DNA from: Capsicum annuum
Lineage: Eukaryota; Streptophyta; Magnoliopsida; Solanales; Solanaceae
Direction of reading: 5' to 3'
Assembly (NCBI RefSeq): GCF_002878395.1
Contig: NC_061112.1
Coordinates: forward strand, 44,016,766 to 44,080,765
DNA length: 64,000 nucleotides
The notes beneath the pieces are model-generated. The model was not told where the DNA came from. It worked only from the letters and a program-made list of their open reading frames with translations, and searched no databases. The stretch's first letter is position 1. The number at the start of each line of letters is the position of its first letter. This document shows, one piece after another, positions 1 through 11,520 of the stretch. The translations under genes and the position numbers were made by a program.

Positions 1-905
1 CCATTCTTTGAAATTTCGTGTCCAAGAATGATCCTCTCTTTAACCATGAAATGGCAATTATTCTAATTGAAAACAAGGTTTCACTCCTCACATCTCTGAA
101 GTAAATTAGCTAAGTGAGTCAAACAATCATCACATGAGTCTCCTAAAATAGAGAAATCATCCATGAAAATCTCGATAGAACCCTTTACTATATTAGAAAA
201 GATAAACATCATGCAATGTTGAAAAGTGGCAGAAGTATTACAAACACCCAAAGACATTCTCTTGAATGCAAATATAACATATGGATGTGTGAAAGTGGCC
301 TTTTTTGGTCCTTGGAGGAGAAAAAAATATGTTTATACCTCATATAACCGTTAAGAAAATAATACAATCCTCTACTTAAAAGACGTTCTAACATCTGGTC
401 TATAAATGGCATAGGATAGCAAAGTTCTATGTCCACATATTCAGATTTTGATAATCAATTCAAATTGTCCATCTTATGACTGGTCTCAAAGGAACTAATC
501 ATTCTTCTCATTAGGGACCATAATGATCCCACCTTTCTTTGGCACAGACTGAACTGGGTTCACCCACTTACTAGCAGTAATAGGGTAAACCACACCTTAT
601 CTAACAACTTAATAATGTCCTTCTTCACTACCTCTTGCGTTGGTAAATTAAGACGATGTTGATGATTAATGTAAGGAAAATACTTTAGTTCAAAATGAAT
701 CTTATAAGTACAAATTTTGGGTTGAATCCCAATAATATCCATAATAGTACAACAAATTCCTCATTAAAACCTCAGCAATATTGAAATTAAGGCATCAACT
801 TGTATATCTAACAAATTTTTAGCAACGATAAACAGCAAGGTATTATTAGCTGCTAAGAATGCATAATACAATTAGAGAGATGGGACTTTAATTCCAAAAT
901 AGATG
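1..905 (-). pseudogene. M1 reverse transcriptase (N-terminal and palm), broken
   Basis: Reverse transcriptase copies the element's RNA into cDNA inside the virus-like particle. On the minus strand I read the pre-RT linker (about 905-740), then INHQHRLNLPTQEVVKKDII (about 690-620), SKWVNPVQ and PKKGG (about 570-530), PFIDQMLERL (about 400-370) and the catalytic box FMDD at 156-167, which is intact, then the thumb start near position 1. Stops and frame changes fall between about 560 and 436 and after 208. The match is to the Athila group by motif recall. The frame breaks rule out a working enzyme. Confidence 0.85.
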
Positions 906-1700
906 TCTTATTAATAGATAGTCGAGATAGCGGGGTTGCTCTATTCTTCAAATCAAGGTCCAACTTATTCAATGCACAAGAATAAGAACCCTACCAATAA
1001 GTGCGATCACTATCTCATCATACTTCTTTATTCTATCTTTATCAAAATTCATGATTACTATTGCAAATTCCTTTACACCAAGTCACTCTTCAATGGGTAC
1101 AATCAATACATCTTCATCCACTATGTCTATCACAAAAACAACTTGCATATCTTTTGGCTGCCATATTTACTAACACACATTGAAAATAACCTATTTTTCA
1201 TTTAGCCTGAACATAATCTTTCCGATATCCATATCAACTAATGCCTTACTTATGGCTAGCAAGGGCCTTTCCAAGATGATAAGGACATTGAAATCCACTT
1301 CATAATTTATAATCACAAAGTTAGATGGGAATATGAAAGAAACTACTTCACTAATAAATCATGTAATATTCCAACTGACTTCTTCATAGTATGATTGAAC
1401 AGTAATAATCTCATATATATCATCTTAGGTTTTCCCTAACCCAACTTCTTGTATACTACTAGAGGCATTAGATTAGTGTTAGCTCCTCGATCATATAATG
1501 CTCATGCAAAGTTGAAGGACCTAATAATATGAGGAATAATGAAAGCTATAGGGTCCTCTATTACTCTACCAAATATTGAACCCCAATAACACTTCAATTA
1601 TTCATATTGTCAGAAGGCTGAAAGCTTACCGTCTTCTTCATAGTCATTAAGTCCTTCATGAATTTTGTATAATCAGGAATGTACTTTAATACTTCTACAA
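906..1700 (-). pseudogene. M1 aspartic protease region, broken
   Basis: The retroelement protease cuts the Gag-Pol precursor. On the minus strand, near 1490-1440, DRGANTNLMPLVVYKKLG occupies the place of the usual Athila active site (D-L-G-A-S-I-N-L-M). The catalytic Asp and Gly remain, with Arg replacing the middle residue. Near 1290-1250 IILERPLLA corresponds to the downstream I-L-G-R-P-F-L-A motif, with Glu for Gly. The reading crosses several frames and stops. Confidence 0.7.
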
Positions 1701-1749
1701 GAGGGATATTTACAAGTAATTTCTTCAATATTTATATAAATTTCTAATA

Positions 1750-2451
1750 TTTTCCTTCTTGTACATTATTCTTTAATCTTTACAAAAAAGGCGGGGGAGG
1801 TAGTGGAATAGGTTTCAATACTGGATCAACCACCTTACCCTTTTCTTTATTATTCTTAGCTTGTTTCTCTAAACTATCTAGTTTCTGTGATGATTCATCA
1901 TTAATCATCAACTTCTCAAGTTCAGATTTTGGTGCATCATCAACGTCCATAGTATTATTACTTGCCTCATCAACCATAGGCATCTGTAGATCAATTGTAT
2001 CCTTACCACTCCAAGTGGTGATAGCTTGGTTGTGACTTTTGTTCTTTGAATTTTGCATATTATTGCTCGAATGAGTACCTAGTTTATATGGATTTAGTAT
2101 AGTTAATATCTACCTAAATTATTGCTCAAGCTGATTAATCACGGTAGCATGCAATTCTACTTTTTGGGTAAATCCCGATATGTCTACCTTAATCTCCTTA
2201 TGGAAAATCTCAGGTTCTATGACCCCTTCACCATCATAGAAAGTAATTTTTCCATTCAAGAGTTTGTATCACCATTCCCTGGTGGACCATAAACAATACT
2301 CTTTCCCTTATAATCATCTTGTTCCTACACATATTTCTATATTAGTTCCGACCTTGATCCGTGGCCTCAAGTTCCAATTTTCTCCCATAACCTTGGCCCT
2401 TGGCTCAAAAACCTGCCATATCTCTATCCATGTATGTCACTTATTTCTTAG
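1750..2451 (-). pseudogene. M1 gag C-terminal part
   Basis: Gag forms the particle shell. The minus strand has a 92-codon open stretch (2058-1780) with AITTWSGKDTIDLQMP, an acidic DVDDAPKSELEKL segment, a basic KEKGKVVDPVLKPIP segment and a closing PPPPF. The P1 gag (33690-34560) and the M gag (30179-32017) show the same order: AITT-SGK, acidic, basic, prolines. Upstream residues continue on the right to about 2440, where P1's LTR cuts the gene. Confidence 0.8.
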
Positions 2452-3196
2452 TGTAGACTTATGTACCATGGTTTTATGTCATTTTTTATGCATAAAAATT
2501 AAAAATATGCTAGTAGTTTGGTTTGTTTTGGTAGAAATGATGTGTTTTAGTATCTGATTTACAGGGAAATAGGTTTTGGAGACTAACTTGAAGAAAAATG
2601 AGGCAAGATTTGTAGAAAAGCATACTTATGAGGCTACAAATGTGGCATAGTTAGAAGAGATCAAATATTAGAGAATCAGAAGTTGAAGCTTTTGCCTATC
2701 ACCTACGGCCCATAAGTATCACCTACATTGTCGTAGGTACCAACCTATGTAGTAGAGAAACTTATGTTTTGAGAAGCTACAGATTGTTGAAGACTACCAC
2801 CTATACAGGACACCTACATGGTATAGGTGCCACTTACGGACTGTAGGTGGCGCCGTAGGTGGCCACCGACTCAAGTTTTCATATTTGTTTTAGTTTAGAT
2901 TTTTAGGATTTTTATGCAATCTACAAATACTCATTTGATGTTTTTAGTCATTTTATGCACTCATACTATTCACAAACATATATTCTGATTTCAAGATTGA
3001 CTTTTGCTCTTGGAATCTCTTTGTTCTTTGTTTTAGTTGATTAATTGATTAGAGACTTTGGATTTTATATTTTCAACATTGTGAGATTATTTTTATTCTT
3101 TCTGTATTGAATTCCAAGCGGTTTCTTACAACTATGGTCTATGAAATCCCTTAGCTAGGGTTGTGGGAACCATGCATAATAAAGAAGTAGGGGAAG
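2452..3196 (+). repeat. P1 5' LTR, first part
   Basis: It begins TGTAGAC after CTTAG (possible target duplication) and aligns by eye with the reverse complement of M's LTRs. For example, 2475-2570 matches 33600-33675, and 2940-3196 matches 13800-14000, sharing TTGACTTTTG, TTGTGAGATTA and CTAGGGTT. A dense set of CACCTACGG / CCGTAGGTG words lies at 2695-2870, in the expected U3. The alignment ends where T3 starts and resumes at about 11521. Confidence 0.75.
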
Positions 3197-5243
3197 AGTA
3201 AGACCCTTTAGAATCCTAATTGTTTGATTCCTTTAAAGCATGGCAAAAGAGGTCCCAGGCATAGAAAACTCTAGCAAGTATTAGGACTTAGTCATTTCTA
3301 AAACCCTCAAACTTTGATGAAATTATTTATGACCTTCCTAACCTCAAGAAGCTACTTTTTAAGTTGATTCATGATCGAGGAAGTCAATAGTACATCCCGA
3401 GTGAGTTTTAGAATTTTCAGATAGGTGTAAGGGCATGTTCAGAATTCAGAAACAGTGGCTCAAGGCAATAAGCCTGCGGATTCCCAACTAGAGCGGCGCT
3501 TCAAAGCCCACAGTGCCTCTCCTAGAGCGATGCTCCAGAGCCTATGGTGCCCTGGCTAGTCCAACCAGTGTATTTTCCTATAGTTACATTCCGCATCTTT
3601 AAGGGCAAAGGGGTCATTTTCCATTATCCCAATTGGTCCATAACACGGGATTAAAGCCCCAAATAGCATAATTGCTCATCCTTTTCACAAAATTCTCTCA
3701 ATAAAAATCCCTAGCTTCATCAAGTTCAAGAATTAACCCTCAAGAACTCACCCCAATCTCTATGAAATTAACAAGAAAGGTATGTTAAGTGTTCATCCAA
3801 GGGTTTCCTTTCACCCTTGTAGTTCAAGAATCTTTTTTAAAATCTCAAGTTAATAGTTTGATGAATTACATGTACAAATTGGGTTGTTTCATGTTCATGT
3901 TGTTGTATCGGTTTTCAATCAATGATTTTATTATAGTTTTCATGAATATAAGATACCATGTATGCAATTGTTGTAAGCCCCATATTGAAACCCTTGAATT
4001 GTTAATTAATTATTGTAGTCATGATTCATTAGCATGTTATTCATGCCCAAGTATAAGGTTATGCCTCCTATGTGCTTGTCAAAATGCCAAAGTGAATAAA
4101 TTGGCATTGTGATCCATTGGTGATCTTAATAATGAATTCATGCCAGCACTACATGTTTAAAATTACTCCCATGTCAAATCAATGCCTTGGAATTGTTTGA
4201 TGAAATGTCCATGTGATTGCAATAGTTAGATTATGAAATGTTATCATGCCTTTCTATTCATGTACAAGTCTAAACATTTGTTAAAATGCCATAGTGCATG
4301 TATTATGGACAATTGATTATCGTTATGTTTTCAAGAAGTATCATGTCTCATTAATAGTGATGTTATCGAGTCCTGGGGGTATTTATTACCTAAAATCTAC
4401 CTTTTTACCTAGAATTACAGTCACCACATAATAGTTTAAGTGATGCCATGAATAGTATAACTCATTCAGTTAACAAAACACAGTGAAATTAGTCCAGTTC
4501 AGTCAGTCAACACGATCAGTGTCAGTTCAGTCAAGCCTAGTACAATTAGAAATTAGTTCAAGGTCCATTCAGTTAGGAGTAGGATTTAACACCGAGCGAA
4601 CCCAAGGATGGGGGCATTCCTACCAGAGAGGGTTTGACCGTTAGTAGCAATCCCAATGTTACGGAACTACATAGCCAACATAGGTTGAGATATCTTTCAA
4701 CCAAACTAGGGTTGATATATCTCATACGAGTTTTCCTTCCAGCGAGAGTTGACGGAAGAGCTTCTTGCTAGAGTGGTTAAACTCATAACCATTGTTAGTA
4801 TCCCTTGGCAAGGTGATAACACCCTTCCAACTAGGCTCACAGGTTAGACCCCAACTCAGTTTATAATCGGGGTTTGTTAGTTAGATGAACACTCCTATAG
4901 TTACAGTTTCAGTTTTAGACTCAGTATAAAACCGCAGATTAGTTTCTAGAATCAGTTCAGTTCTACAGGATCAGGACTGTCAGACACAGTCACACAATTA
5001 CCAATAATTTAGTTATCAGTAACCTCAGATATTAGTTACTCAATTATCAGAACTAAGTACTCAGTTTCAGTGTAATTTTAAAAAATAGTATCCTGAGAAC
5101 CTTATGGAATTTTAGTTATAATTCTGCATTATTTGAGTATTATTATTCAGTGCTCACAGCAGGTACCAGTGATGGGATAGCTTATGATCCTTCAGGGTCA
5201 TAAAAACTACGTGGCGTCTGGGGTGAAGACTTAGGTCATTACA
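3197..5243 (+). repeat. T3 5' LTR (~2.05 kb)
   Basis: This matches 9583 to about 11400 almost throughout. It starts (TG mutated to AG) at GTAAGACCC and ends CATTACA just before the PBS. A CG-rich repeated phrase (GAGCGGCGCT, GAGCGATGCTC) lies at 3490-3545. A series of degenerate CCAACT...GGTTGAC units lies at 4590-4880, homologous to units in the T2 and T2b LTRs. An open frame at 3789-4112 has a similar but shorter partner at 10158-10397; both are simply LTR copies. Confidence 0.85.
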
Positions 5244-5247
5244 AACT

Positions 5248-5260
5248 TAGTATTAGAGCC
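5248..5260 (+). promoter_or_regulatory. T3 primer-binding site, tRNA-iMet type
   Basis: TAGTATTAGAGCC, four bases after the LTR end, matches the plant initiator-Met PBS TGGTATCAGAGCC at 11 of 13 positions. The tRNA would prime minus-strand cDNA. Confidence 0.8.
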
Positions 5261-5459
5261 TAAGGCTTAAAGAGTCCTAGGAAGTCAAAAATTCATGTCT
5301 AGTAGAGTCTTGTGGATAGGTGTGTAGTGCGCCACACTTATGCACAAGAAGCTATGAGGCAATTTTGGAAAAATTTCCCTTCTTTCAGTATTTATGTCGT
5401 ATGAGTGAGCATAAGCTCAAGTTACACTATTAGTTTAATCATTTTCTTCCTTCAATTTA

Positions 5460-6340
5460 TAGAATATACCTACCAAAAAGACTAACAGAAGAAGAACTGA
5501 AAACTAACCAGCACCTCCACCCATTCAGGTAGATCCCCTGAATGAACATGTGTCTCACTCCAAACTCAAAACTACTTTCACTAACTTAGCTTATTCACAC
5601 AGTTGCCTAGAACAATCATCTAGCTACAATCCTATGTAGGAATATGACTCAAGCTCTGTAGAGTAGGGAGAGGAGATGTAGGAAAAAAGGAGAAATAATA
5701 AAAGGGAATGCCATGGCTGAAGAGCAGATAAAAAATCCTTCTTGCCAGAAATATAGTATAAACCATCAGGGTGTCTATAGGGCTAGTAGTGGGTTATGTT
5801 TTGGATGTGGCAAGCCACGCCATAGAATTAGTGATTGTCCTCAGTCAGGTTTGAGAAGTTAGCATATCTGTCACTCATCTCAATTCGGTCACCCAAATAA
5901 GCATGGTTCCACTTCTAGTGCCACAGTGGTCGACGCTTAAATAAAATCTATACACTTCAGTCCTGATAGGATCAAGAAAGTTCTCCTGATATGGTCACCA
6001 ATAAGTTACAAGTTTATCACTTACATATTTATGCTTTGCTAGATCTAGTAGATTTTTTGTCCTTTGTCCGACGGGTATACAGGAACTGCTCGGTTATAAT
6101 ATCTTTAAAAGCTACTTCAACATATTAGTAGAATTAGAGATAATAGATTGTAGTGTCATTCTCGGCATGGATTGGCTTCTTTTATGCTATGGTTCAGTTG
6201 ATTGTAGAAACAAAATTGTTCATTTTTTAGTTTTTGAATAAACCTATCCTTGATTGGAGGGATAGTACTTCAGCACCTAGGGGTCAACTTATTTCCTTAA
6301 TTAGGGCAAGGAAAATGATGTCTAAGGGATGTATTTATCA
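5460..6340 (+). pseudogene. T3 gag and protease remnants
   Basis: The gag start reads ATACCTACCAAAAAG, an M-P-x-K-K-like beginning whose start codon is now ATA. It is followed by a proline-rich segment and about 60 recognisable residues. A zinc knuckle C-F-G-C-G-K-P-R-H-R-I-S-D-C (CX2CX4HX4C, RNA binding) lies at about 5795-5840. The distance between start and knuckle is much shorter than usual, so central gag is deleted. From about 6030 the protease reads ALLDLVDFLSFV, where D-P-G or D-S-G would be expected, and W-I-G-F near 6165 stands for G-M-D-W-L. Multiple stops are present. Confidence 0.75.
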
Positions 6341-6479
6341 TCTTATTTGAGTTAAAGATTCTATTTCCTTTACTCCTCACCTTGAGTCAGTTTTATTCAT
6401 AAATTAATTCTCAGATATTTTCCCTGATGACCTTCCTAGAGTGAAATTGACTTTGGAATAGACCTTCTTCCAGATACTT

Positions 6480-7028
6480 AGCCTATATATATCCCGCTAT
6501 ATAGAATGGCCCCATAAGAACTCAAAGAATTTAAAGAACAATTGAAGGATCTCCTAGATAAGGGATTTATCAGATCCAACATTTCCCCGTGGGGCACACC
6601 AGTCCTATTCATGCGTATGTGTATAGACTATCATCAGTTTGACAAAGTTATAGTCAAGGAAAAATATCCACTCCCAGGATTGATGACTTGTTTGACTAAC
6701 TTTAGGGTACTAGTTACTTTTCTAATATAGACCTCATATCAGGCTATCAGCAACTCATAATTAGAGAATGGGACATTCCAAAAATAGCTTTTAGTACTCG
6801 GCATGCTCACTTCAAATTCTAGTCATGTCCTTTGGTCTCACTAATACCCTAGCATTTTTCGTGCACTTAAATTACATATTCAAGCAATACTTGGGCATGT
6901 TCTTTATAGTATTCATCGGTGACATTCTTTTCTATTCCTATAGGGAGAATAATCATGCAGATCATCTCAAAATCATACTTAATACTGAGTTATCACGATA
7001 TCTACTCATGTCTTACATGTCATCTTTA
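6480..7028 (+). pseudogene. T3 reverse transcriptase fragment, catalytic Asp lost
   Basis: Visible blocks in order are [17 protein letters not shown] and [10 protein letters not shown] (6520-6610), [19 protein letters not shown] (6620-6680) and MSFGLTNTLAFF (6825-6860). FIGD at 6912-6923 takes the place of the catalytic FxDD; the first Asp codon GAT has become GGT. The RT similarity stops at 7028, before the thumb and RNase H, exactly where the non-coding block shared with T2b begins. Confidence 0.8.
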
Positions 7029-8845
7029 TGATCATAGCTCATATTTGTACACATTAGCGAAAATCATGTACACTTATAATCCCTAGTATAGGAGCTCTAG
7101 TTCACTCAGTGTTACGAACATATTCCATGAATACAAAAACTCTAGACTCAGGTCATGGAACTCATGACTCATGTACACATGTTATGCTTTACAATATACT
7201 CAGTCCCCATGATTCATGCTACACTCCTAATGATCGACTAAATTCAGATTATTTCACGTATATCCTTAGTTTAGCTATCTTGATAAATCCATGATGTTGA
7301 TATTCTATTCCTCAGTCCTTAATTAAGTGTCGAGTTTGGTATAGTGTCCATTCATGCTTCAAGACCTCATGTTTTAACCTTTCAGTGAAACTCTCCTTAT
7401 GGAATGATGTAGTGATGAGCACATTCTTAGATGGGGAAGAGTAAATATTTTATATTAAGATAAAGTTGTTGCATGCTTGTTTTACTTGAGTCTATAGTTA
7501 TGAAGATAGGCTTGAATGTCATGGTGGCAAGTAAGTAGATAAATGCATTTCGCGTAGTGAGTGGCAAGTAGAAGGTTGTATTTAGTTGTTGAAGGGAAAT
7601 CATAATTTTTTTCATGAGATGAGAAGTTGAGAAAATGCAGAGTGTGAGTGTCTATTTAGATCCTCGATTTATGTCAGTTTCCATCACGTAGTTATTAGAA
7701 CTTAGTTACAGTCACAGTTCAGTATTCAGTTCAAAACACAGTCTAGTCTTGGGTTTGCTTGACCATGGTGTCCATTTCTAAATTATTCAATTATTAGTAT
7801 TTCAGAATCATGTTATATACTTTGTCCAGCATTATCCAATAATATAGTTTGCACCCATTCATGCTCAGTATCTTATGTCGCTCAGTCAGTCCTTACCTAA
7901 TATTCATAATACTCTATAGTTTTAGTCCAGAATATGTATAGTTCAATATTACATGACAAGTATTCAACTATACGCCATTCAGTAAATCAGATGAGTTAGT
8001 ATGTCTATGTATTCGAGCTCAGTGCCCATGTGAATATTTTCAGTAGTCTTAGGTGAAGTGTCGTACTAAGGTGGAGAGTATAGTATAGTTGAGTGAGTAT
8101 TCGAGGAATATGTCTAAGCTTGAAAATTTCTAGTTGCAGTGCATAAGGCTTAGACACTCTATCTTAGATGATGTTTTGTAGGCCGCGCCTCATATTATAG
8201 AATTTTAGCCATGGTGTGATTTCTTATTCAGATATTTTATTCAACCCACGCCAAGATTTCCTTTCTCCTTAAAGTCAGTAGAACTTTATGGAAAGTGTGT
8301 AAAGAAATGCTTCAATCTATTATAAGTTTTCAGTATGAGTTAGTCTGTAAGGCCAACAATTCATTTTAGAAGTCAAGCAGACAAGATCATATGGTTTCCC
8401 ATCTTTTCATCTAGATGTACTATTTATAGTCTCATGAATGTAACTATTCCAAAATGGAGCAACTAAGTAGTTGAGAGTTCAGCCTAGTTCATGTATCATG
8501 CCTTAGTTTCAGATCTTAGATATTTAGTCATGATTTAGTTCGTAGGAGATCTGTGTATCGTCCCAATCATTCCTCAGTAGCTCAGCCAAGTCAGTATCCT
8601 TCAGGGATGTATTATCCTAAAGAGAAGATACACTATAATCCTCTAAGCTTTCATAACCTAAACCTTCCACTTTTTCTTCACGTAACAAATCCACTTTGGA
8701 GTAGTGGGTACTCATAGCAGACTCTCAAGTTCCAATCTCTGCTGTAAGCTATGTATTCAATGGCTCAATTAAGTTCATGATGTTCAGTTTATGTATCACA
8801 TTTCAGGATCAGTTATGTTCTGATGTTCCTATTTATGCATGTTAA
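7029..8845 (+). other. T3 non-coding internal block shared with T2b
   Basis: No gypsy domain can be read in any frame. Instead the sequence matches the reverse complement of 51660-52490 in T2b in collinear blocks: TGATCATAG-TCAT at 7029 against 52490, GTGAATATTTT near 8030, TATGGTTTCCCATCTTT at 8390-8406 against 51861-51880, and a polypurine-like ATCCTAAAGAGAAGATA at 8613-8629 against 51661-51682. About 500 bp near 7430-7950 is extra in T3. The nature is unknown: an old captured non-coding module, or part of a related element's 3' region. Confidence 0.7.
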
Positions 8846-8849
8846 GTAA

Positions 8850-9300
8850 ATGATCTCGAGTTCAAGATATAATTTCGTAATCTTGAAAATCTTTCCTATG
8901 AATAGAGTGAAGAGGTTTGGCAAGAAGGGAAAATCTCATTCCTCGATATGTCTTTCCATAAAGAATTCTCAGTTGTTTTGGAAGGGTACCTTTCGAGCTT
9001 CAGTTCCCTTCAAACCTAGATTCAGTGCATCCGGTATTCCACGTCTCCTTACAAAAGAAATAAATTAGAGACCCAGCATTTGTAGTCCCTATAGAGAGCG
9101 TAGTTATTTAGAGTAGTCTCTCTTATGAGGAAATCCTAGTCGAAATCCTTGATCGTCAGATTCTCAGACTAAGGAACAAAGAAGTTCCTTTGTTCAAAGT
9201 TCTTTGGTGAAATCAGTCAGTTGATTGAGCAACTTGGAAAGCAGAGGCAGATATGCAGACTAAGTATCCTCACCTCTTCTCTACAAAATCAGACTCATCC
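8850..9300 (+). pseudogene. T3 integrase C-terminus and chromodomain
   Basis: The integrase C-terminal part reads MNRVKRFGKKGK (about 8897-8933), then is frameshifted. The chromodomain follows at about 9115-9290 with SYEEILVEILDRQ, LRNKEVPLFKVLW, ATWKAEADM and TKYPHLF, in the order usual for Tekay/Del chromoviruses. In this lineage the chromodomain is thought to steer integration into heterochromatin. Two stops interrupt it, and a small deletion separates it from the integrase part. Confidence 0.85.
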
Positions 9301-9569
9301 TAAGGTAACAACTTTTCTTAGATTTTACTCTACTTCATGCTCAGTTATAGCTGCATAACATTTTTATATCACGCATGCAATTATGAAACAGATTAGTTGT
9401 GTGTCATGTCTTCAGAATTTAGTCATGCTTCAGTTATGCATGTTCAGTATGATAACTCAGTATATCAGTAGTTTCAGTTATGTAATCATCTTTCAGTTAT
9501 GCATGTTTAGCGTATAACTTCAGTCTATCAGTGTTCTCAGCTTAGTCTCATTTGAGGATGACTGTTCCC

Positions 9570-9582
9570 AAGGGGGTGATAT
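9570..9582 (+). promoter_or_regulatory. T3 polypurine tract
   Basis: AAGGGGGTGATAT directly abuts the 3' LTR start TGTAAGACC at 9583, the usual place for the plus-strand primer. A similar tract precedes the T2 and T2b 3' LTRs. Confidence 0.8.
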
Positions 9583-11520
9583 TGTAAGACCCCCCAGAAA
9601 CCTAATCATTTGGTTCCTTTAATGCATACCAAAAGAGGTCCCTGACTTAGAAAACTTTAGTTAAGTGTTAGTAATTAGTCTTTTATAAAGACCTCAAACT
9701 TTGAGGAATTTATTTACTGAATTCCCGACCTCAGGAAGCTAGTTTTTAAGTTGATTCATGATCAGAAAGTCAATAATACATCCCAGGTGAGTTTCGGAAG
9801 GGTGTGTTTAGAATTCAGAAACAGTGGCGCGAGGTGATAAGCCTGCATTGCTCCACCCAGAGCAGCGCTCTAGAGCCCGTGACACGTCACCTAGAGCGAC
9901 GCTCCATAACCTGTGGTTCCATGGCTAATCTAGCTTGTGTATTTTCCTATAGTTATGTTCTGCATCTTTAAGGGCAAAGGGGTCATTTTCCCTTCATCCA
10001 ATGGGTCCATAACATGGTATTAAAGCCCCAAATAGCATAATTTCTCATTCTTTTCAAAAAATCCTCTCAAGAACAAGACCTAGATTCATTAAGTTCAAGA
10101 ATCAAACCTCAAGAACTCACCCCAATCTCTACGAAACTAACAAACAAGGTATGTTAAGTGTTCATCCAAGTGTTTCCTTCCACCCTTGGAGTTCAATATT
10201 TAATTGTAGTTTTCATAAATATAAGATACCATGTATGTAGTTTTTGTAAAGCCCATGTTGAAACCCTTGAATTGTTAATTAATTATTGTAGTAATGATGT
10301 ATTAGCTTGTTGTTCATGCCCAAGTCTAAGGTTATGCCTCCTATGTGCATGTCGAAATGCCAAAGTGAATAAATTGGACATTGTTTTCCATTTGTGATCT
10401 TAATGATAAATTCATGCTAGCACTACATGATTAAAATTACTCCCATGTCAAATCTATGCCTTGTAATTATTTGGTGAAATGTCCATGTGATTGGAATAGT
10501 TAGTTTATGATATGTTTGCATGTTTTTCCATTAATGTACAAGTCAAAACATTTGTCAAAATGCCTTAGTGAATGTATTGTGAACAATTGATTATCGTTAT
10601 GTTTTAAAGAATTGCCCTGTCTCATTATTATTGATGCTACCGAGTCCTGGGGGTATTTATTACCAAAAATTTGGCTGTTTACCTAGATATACAGTAGCTA
10701 CATAATAGTTTTAGTGATGTCACGAATAGCAGAACTCAGTCAGTTAGAAAAACTCAGTGAACTCAGTCCAGTTCAGTCAATCAACACGATCAGTGCCAGT
10801 ACAGTCAAGCCTTGTACAGTTAGAAATTGATTCATTGTCCATTTAGTTGGGAGTAGGATTCAACGTCGTGTAAACCCAGGGATGGGGGCATTCCGGCCAG
10901 AGAGGGTTTGACCCTTAGTAGCCATCCTTGCATTACAGAACTACGTAGCAAATATAGCTTGAGATACCTTCCTGCCAGACTGTGGTTGATATTTGTCGTA
11001 TGAGTTTTCCTACCAACGAGCATTGATGAAAGAGATTTTTGCTAGAGAGGGTTAACTCATAGCCATTGTTAGTGTCCCTTGGCAAGGTGTTAACACCCTA
11101 CCAACTAGGGTCATGGGTTGGACCGCAACTCAGTTTATAATCGGGGTATGTCAGTTAGCTAAACACTCCCACAGTTATAGTTTCAATTTTATACTAAGTA
11201 TAAAACCTCAGATCTATTTTCAAAATTAGGACTATCAGACACAGTCACCCAGCTCAGTACAGAACTAGTTTAGTACTATAGGATCAGGACTGTCAGACAT
11301 AGTCAGCCAATTATCAGTAATTCAGTTATTAGTAACCTCAGTTATTAGTTACTCAATTATCGAAACTCAGTACTCAGATTCAGTGTAATTTTAGAAAATA
11401 GTATACTTCTATACGTGTAGAATTGTATACTGAATAGTTACAGTATGTTGAGTTAGTTCTGTACTCCTACTCAGTTATATTCTTATCACTCAGTCAGTTA
11501 TTGTTCATGCACATGAACTA
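9583..11520 (+). repeat. T3 3' LTR, 3' end missing
   Basis: It is collinear with 3197-5100 up to about 11400. The partner's last ~145 bp (5100-5243) is absent here. About 120 bp (11401-11520) is not matched in the 5' LTR and is unassigned, though its CAGT-rich composition resembles the LTR. P1's LTR resumes by about 11521, with roughly 100 bp of P1's own LTR also missing, so a deletion crossed this junction. Confidence 0.75.

Larger units (their letters stand above)
1..2451 (-). mobile_element. M1: Athila-type Ty3/gypsy fragment (gag-PR-RT), open at left edge
   Basis: Read on the minus strand, this stretch gives the end of gag, the protease and the first two thirds of reverse transcriptase in the order usual for gypsy elements. 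It runs off the left edge of the window, so RNase H, integrase and 3' LTR would lie outside. At 2451 the gag reading stops and P1's LTR begins with TGTAGAC, so M1 is the oldest visible layer. The lineage call rests on Athila-like wording: PPPPF at the gag end, VVKKDIIKLLD and PFIDQMLERL in RT. Several in-frame stops are present. Confidence 0.85.
3197..11520 (+). mobile_element. T3: Tekay/Del-type chromovirus inserted in P1's LTR
   Basis: The order is LTR (3197-5243), initiator-Met PBS (5248), gag with zinc knuckle, protease, RT, a long non-coding block, integrase C-terminus with chromodomain (to about 9300), polypurine tract (9570-9582) and a second LTR (from 9583). The chromodomain after integrase and the initiator-Met PBS identify a chromovirus. 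The long LTRs and wording favour Tekay/Del. The RT 3' part, RNase H and integrase core are missing. The right LTR lacks its final ~145 bp. Confidence 0.85.

Noticed and set aside
3789..4112. Conserved 107-codon frame, with a similar one at 10158-10397
   Set aside because: The two are the paired LTRs of T3, so similarity is expected at the DNA level. There is no known domain, and no partner frame could be matched in T2 or T2b.
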